IMG/VR virus record: IMGVR_UViG_3300045738_000494
Location: 1-45,368 of that record
Source: a virus
Length of the DNA: 45,368 nt
Direction: 5' to 3' (one strand)
The position numbers were made by a program, and so were the translations under genes. Below the pieces are notes generated by a model. It ran no database searches, was not told the origin of the DNA, and worked only from the letters and a program-made list of their open reading frames with translations. The first letter of the stretch is position 1; each line of letters opens with the position of its first letter. Shown here in pieces: positions 44,057 to 45,368 of this stretch.

Positions 44057-44797
44057 ATGGCTCAAATACAATTTTATGCCCAAGGCGTCGATTCTGCCGA
44101 TAATTCAGACGCGGGTAAGTTAAACATAACACACGGGGCTGGCTCAGGAATTGGATTCTATGGGTCGTCTTATGGCGTTTCTGTGCCCGTTGGTGACTAT
44201 AACACTACTACATTCCATACAAATGGGGACGGTACGGCCACAAATCAGTCGCAGATGAAAAACACAAAATGGGCTTCAGCTACTACTGTGAACCCCGGAA
44301 CAGCTTCAGCTATTAGCATGAATGAACTGCCAAATCACATGGCACCGCTCAACATTAGATTTACGCACGATGAGGCTGTGGCAGTTCAAAACTGCAAAAT
44401 TCGCATCTTTGATAGAAGTAATATAGAGCAGTCTGCCATTGGTGTAGACACGTTTGTTTACGAGTGTAGGCATCCAATCACCACAAATGGCTCCACTTAT
44501 CAGCTAAATCTTACCGCTGGAGAAGGAAGCTCTTATGAAACAAACTGGTTCCAGCAGGCTGGTAGAGCTTCAGCCGGTACTCTCGTGCCCACTGATATGG
44601 TAGTAACTTCAGGCCCCGGAATGAGCGGGTTAAACACCAGTGCTGGTGATAACCTAGCCCTCAAGGGTGCCACGACAGAAGAAGGGGCAACCCATAGGGC
44701 TGATAGACATGACTGGTTTTTATCTATGTCAGCTTCCCCAGATTCTATTGGAAGCAAAACAAGCTATGGTCTCTATTTTACGTGCGAATATCTGTAA
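44057..44797 (+). CDS. Probable abundant virion protein, 246 aa, function unknown
   Basis: ATG 44057 has a strong AGGAG at 44043-44047 and the promoter-like element 25 bases further up. The protein is beta-rich and polar, without signal peptide. Recognisable stretches are PLNIRFTHDEAVAVQNCKIR, IFDRSNIEQ, RHDWFLSMSASPDSIGSKTS and the end YGLYFTCEYL. These look like a recurrent uncharacterised structural protein of aquatic phages, but I base that on memory of style, not a search. Because it shares promoter and leader with the tail tube gene, it is probably made in large amounts, perhaps as a repeated tail-tip, decoration or tube-associated subunit. It is followed after 14 bases by the protease gene, so both may be co-transcribed. 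Confidence 0.6.
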   Translation: MAQIQFYAQGVDSADNSDAGKLNITHGAGSGIGFYGSSYGVSVPVGDYNTTTFHTNGDGTATNQSQMKNTKWASATTVNPGTASAISMNELPNHMAPLNIRFTHDEAVAVQNCKIRIFDRSNIEQSAIGVDTFVYECRHPITTNGSTYQLNLTAGEGSSYETNWFQQAGRASAGTLVPTDMVVTSGPGMSGLNTSAGDNLALKGATTEEGATHRADRHDWFLSMSASPDSIGSKTSYGLYFTCEYL

Positions 44798-44811
44798 TCG
44801 GAAGGTTTACA

Positions 44812-45368
44812 ATGAAAAATAAATTTTTAGCAGCAGCTTTATTTATTGGGCTGCTTTTCCAAGCGTCTGCAACGAAAGCCGACAATGAACTTTATGAACA
44901 TCTACAGAAGGTTTCTGTTACCATCAAGGCTAGCTATAGCGAAGGTTCTGGGGTTATCATAACCAGAGATGTAAAAGTTGGCCCTAATAAGACAGAAAAA
45001 ATCAATTTTGTTTGGACTGCCGGGCATGTTGTAGATAGCTTGCGTTCTGTGAGAACCATTATCGTGAACGGTCAGCAAAAAAGGGTAGTTGAGTTTAAAG
45101 ACGCCCAAATAGTGCAAGAGCTAACAGAAAATGGGCGCAGAGTTGGCGAACTAAAAATGGATGCGAAGGTAATAAAGTATAGCGATTCTGACAACGGCGA
45201 AGACTTGGCTATACTCATGGTGAGGAAAAAGAGCTTTATCAATGAAGATACAGTGTTTTTCTTGGGTGGGGACAAGATTACGCCTATTGGTACAGAGTTG
45301 TACCACGTTGGCTCTCTTCTTGGGTTGCAGGGCGCTAACTCTATGACCCGTGGAATCATGTCCAAGGT
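44812..45368 (+). CDS. Secreted trypsin-like serine protease, 3' end cut off by the window
   Basis: The frame runs from ATG 44812 (GGAAGG just upstream) to the right edge without a stop; 185 residues are visible. Residues 1-23 form a signal peptide (MKNKFLAAALFIGLLFQASA, cleavage likely after TKA). The mature part begins like HtrA/S1-family proteases: VSVTIKASYSEGSGVII, then FVWTAGHVV with the catalytic His at residue 72, and NGEDLAILMV with the catalytic Asp at 131. GSLLGLQGANSMTRGIMSK leads toward where the serine motif should come, beyond the window. It would cleave proteins outside the inner membrane or at the cell surface. It could serve entry, lysis, superinfection exclusion, or tail-protein maturation. 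No PDZ domain is visible yet. Confidence 0.85.
   Translation, partial: MKNKFLAAALFIGLLFQASATKADNELYEHLQKVSVTIKASYSEGSGVIITRDVKVGPNKTEKINFVWTAGHVVDSLRSVRTIIVNGQQKRVVEFKDAQIVQELTENGRRVGELKMDAKVIKYSDSDNGEDLAILMVRKKSFINEDTVFFLGGDKITPIGTELYHVGSLLGLQGANSMTRGIMSK

Noticed and set aside
1-45368. Tail sheath, integrase, tRNA genes or attachment sites
   Set aside because: No open frame has the look of a sheath or recombinase, and no tRNA-like cloverleaf was noticed, though a tRNA scan was not run.

Overview
The window looks like the structural (virion) module of a large tailed bacteriophage (Caudoviricetes). It is most like uncultivated aquatic/marine phages; that impression comes from protein style only, and no host marker is visible. 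All genes lie on the + strand, almost end to end, with short gaps or 1-8 nt overlaps. Starts often carry clear AGGAG-type ribosome binding sites. I see no tRNA, rRNA, integrase, transposase, CRISPR array or replication gene. No gene-free stretch reaches 300 bases; the longest (about 120 b, 7695-7815) holds two RNA hairpins.

Layout, left to right. (1) 3-4079: the 3' part of a very repetitive fiber-like gene whose 5' end lies outside the window. (2) 4142-6461: a 67-aa unknown, then three genes in the order expected of a neck (head-closure-like, gp10/tail-completion-like, tail-terminator-like). (3) 6513-7694: probable major tail tube protein, behind its own promoter-like element. (4) 7816-10207: three genes in the tail-assembly-chaperone position, the first and third being diverged paralogues. 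The first begins inside a terminator-like hairpin. (5) 10242-18197: a 2651-aa tape measure protein with a TP901-type core, three GEFV motifs, a nuclease-like motif set, a proline-rich repeat, an embedded DnaJ-type J-domain, cationic amphipathic helices and a glycine-zipper segment. (6) 18212-29860: a 3882-aa giant with a LamG-like region and seven FG-GAP/integrin-alpha-like motifs interrupted by large alpha/beta insertions. (7) 29860-44003: four tail-tip genes (618, 551, 1796 and 1736 aa), one hub-like, the last carrying a 20-cysteine segment. (8) 44057-44797: a 246-aa probable virion protein sharing the promoter and leader of the tail tube gene. (9) 44812-end: a secreted trypsin-like serine protease, cut by the window edge.

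How they would work together: neck proteins close the filled head and join it to the tail. The tube protein polymerises around the tape measure with help from the chaperone-position genes. The giant propeller protein, hub and tip proteins form the adsorption end. No tail sheath gene is present, so a long non-contractile (siphovirus-like) tail is the simplest reading, but a sheath could be encoded elsewhere. The most unusual points are the J-domain inside the tape measure protein, the seven-motif FG-GAP protein with giant insertions, and the start codon placed in the loop of a terminator-like hairpin. Functional names are inferred from motifs and gene order by eye; no database search was run.
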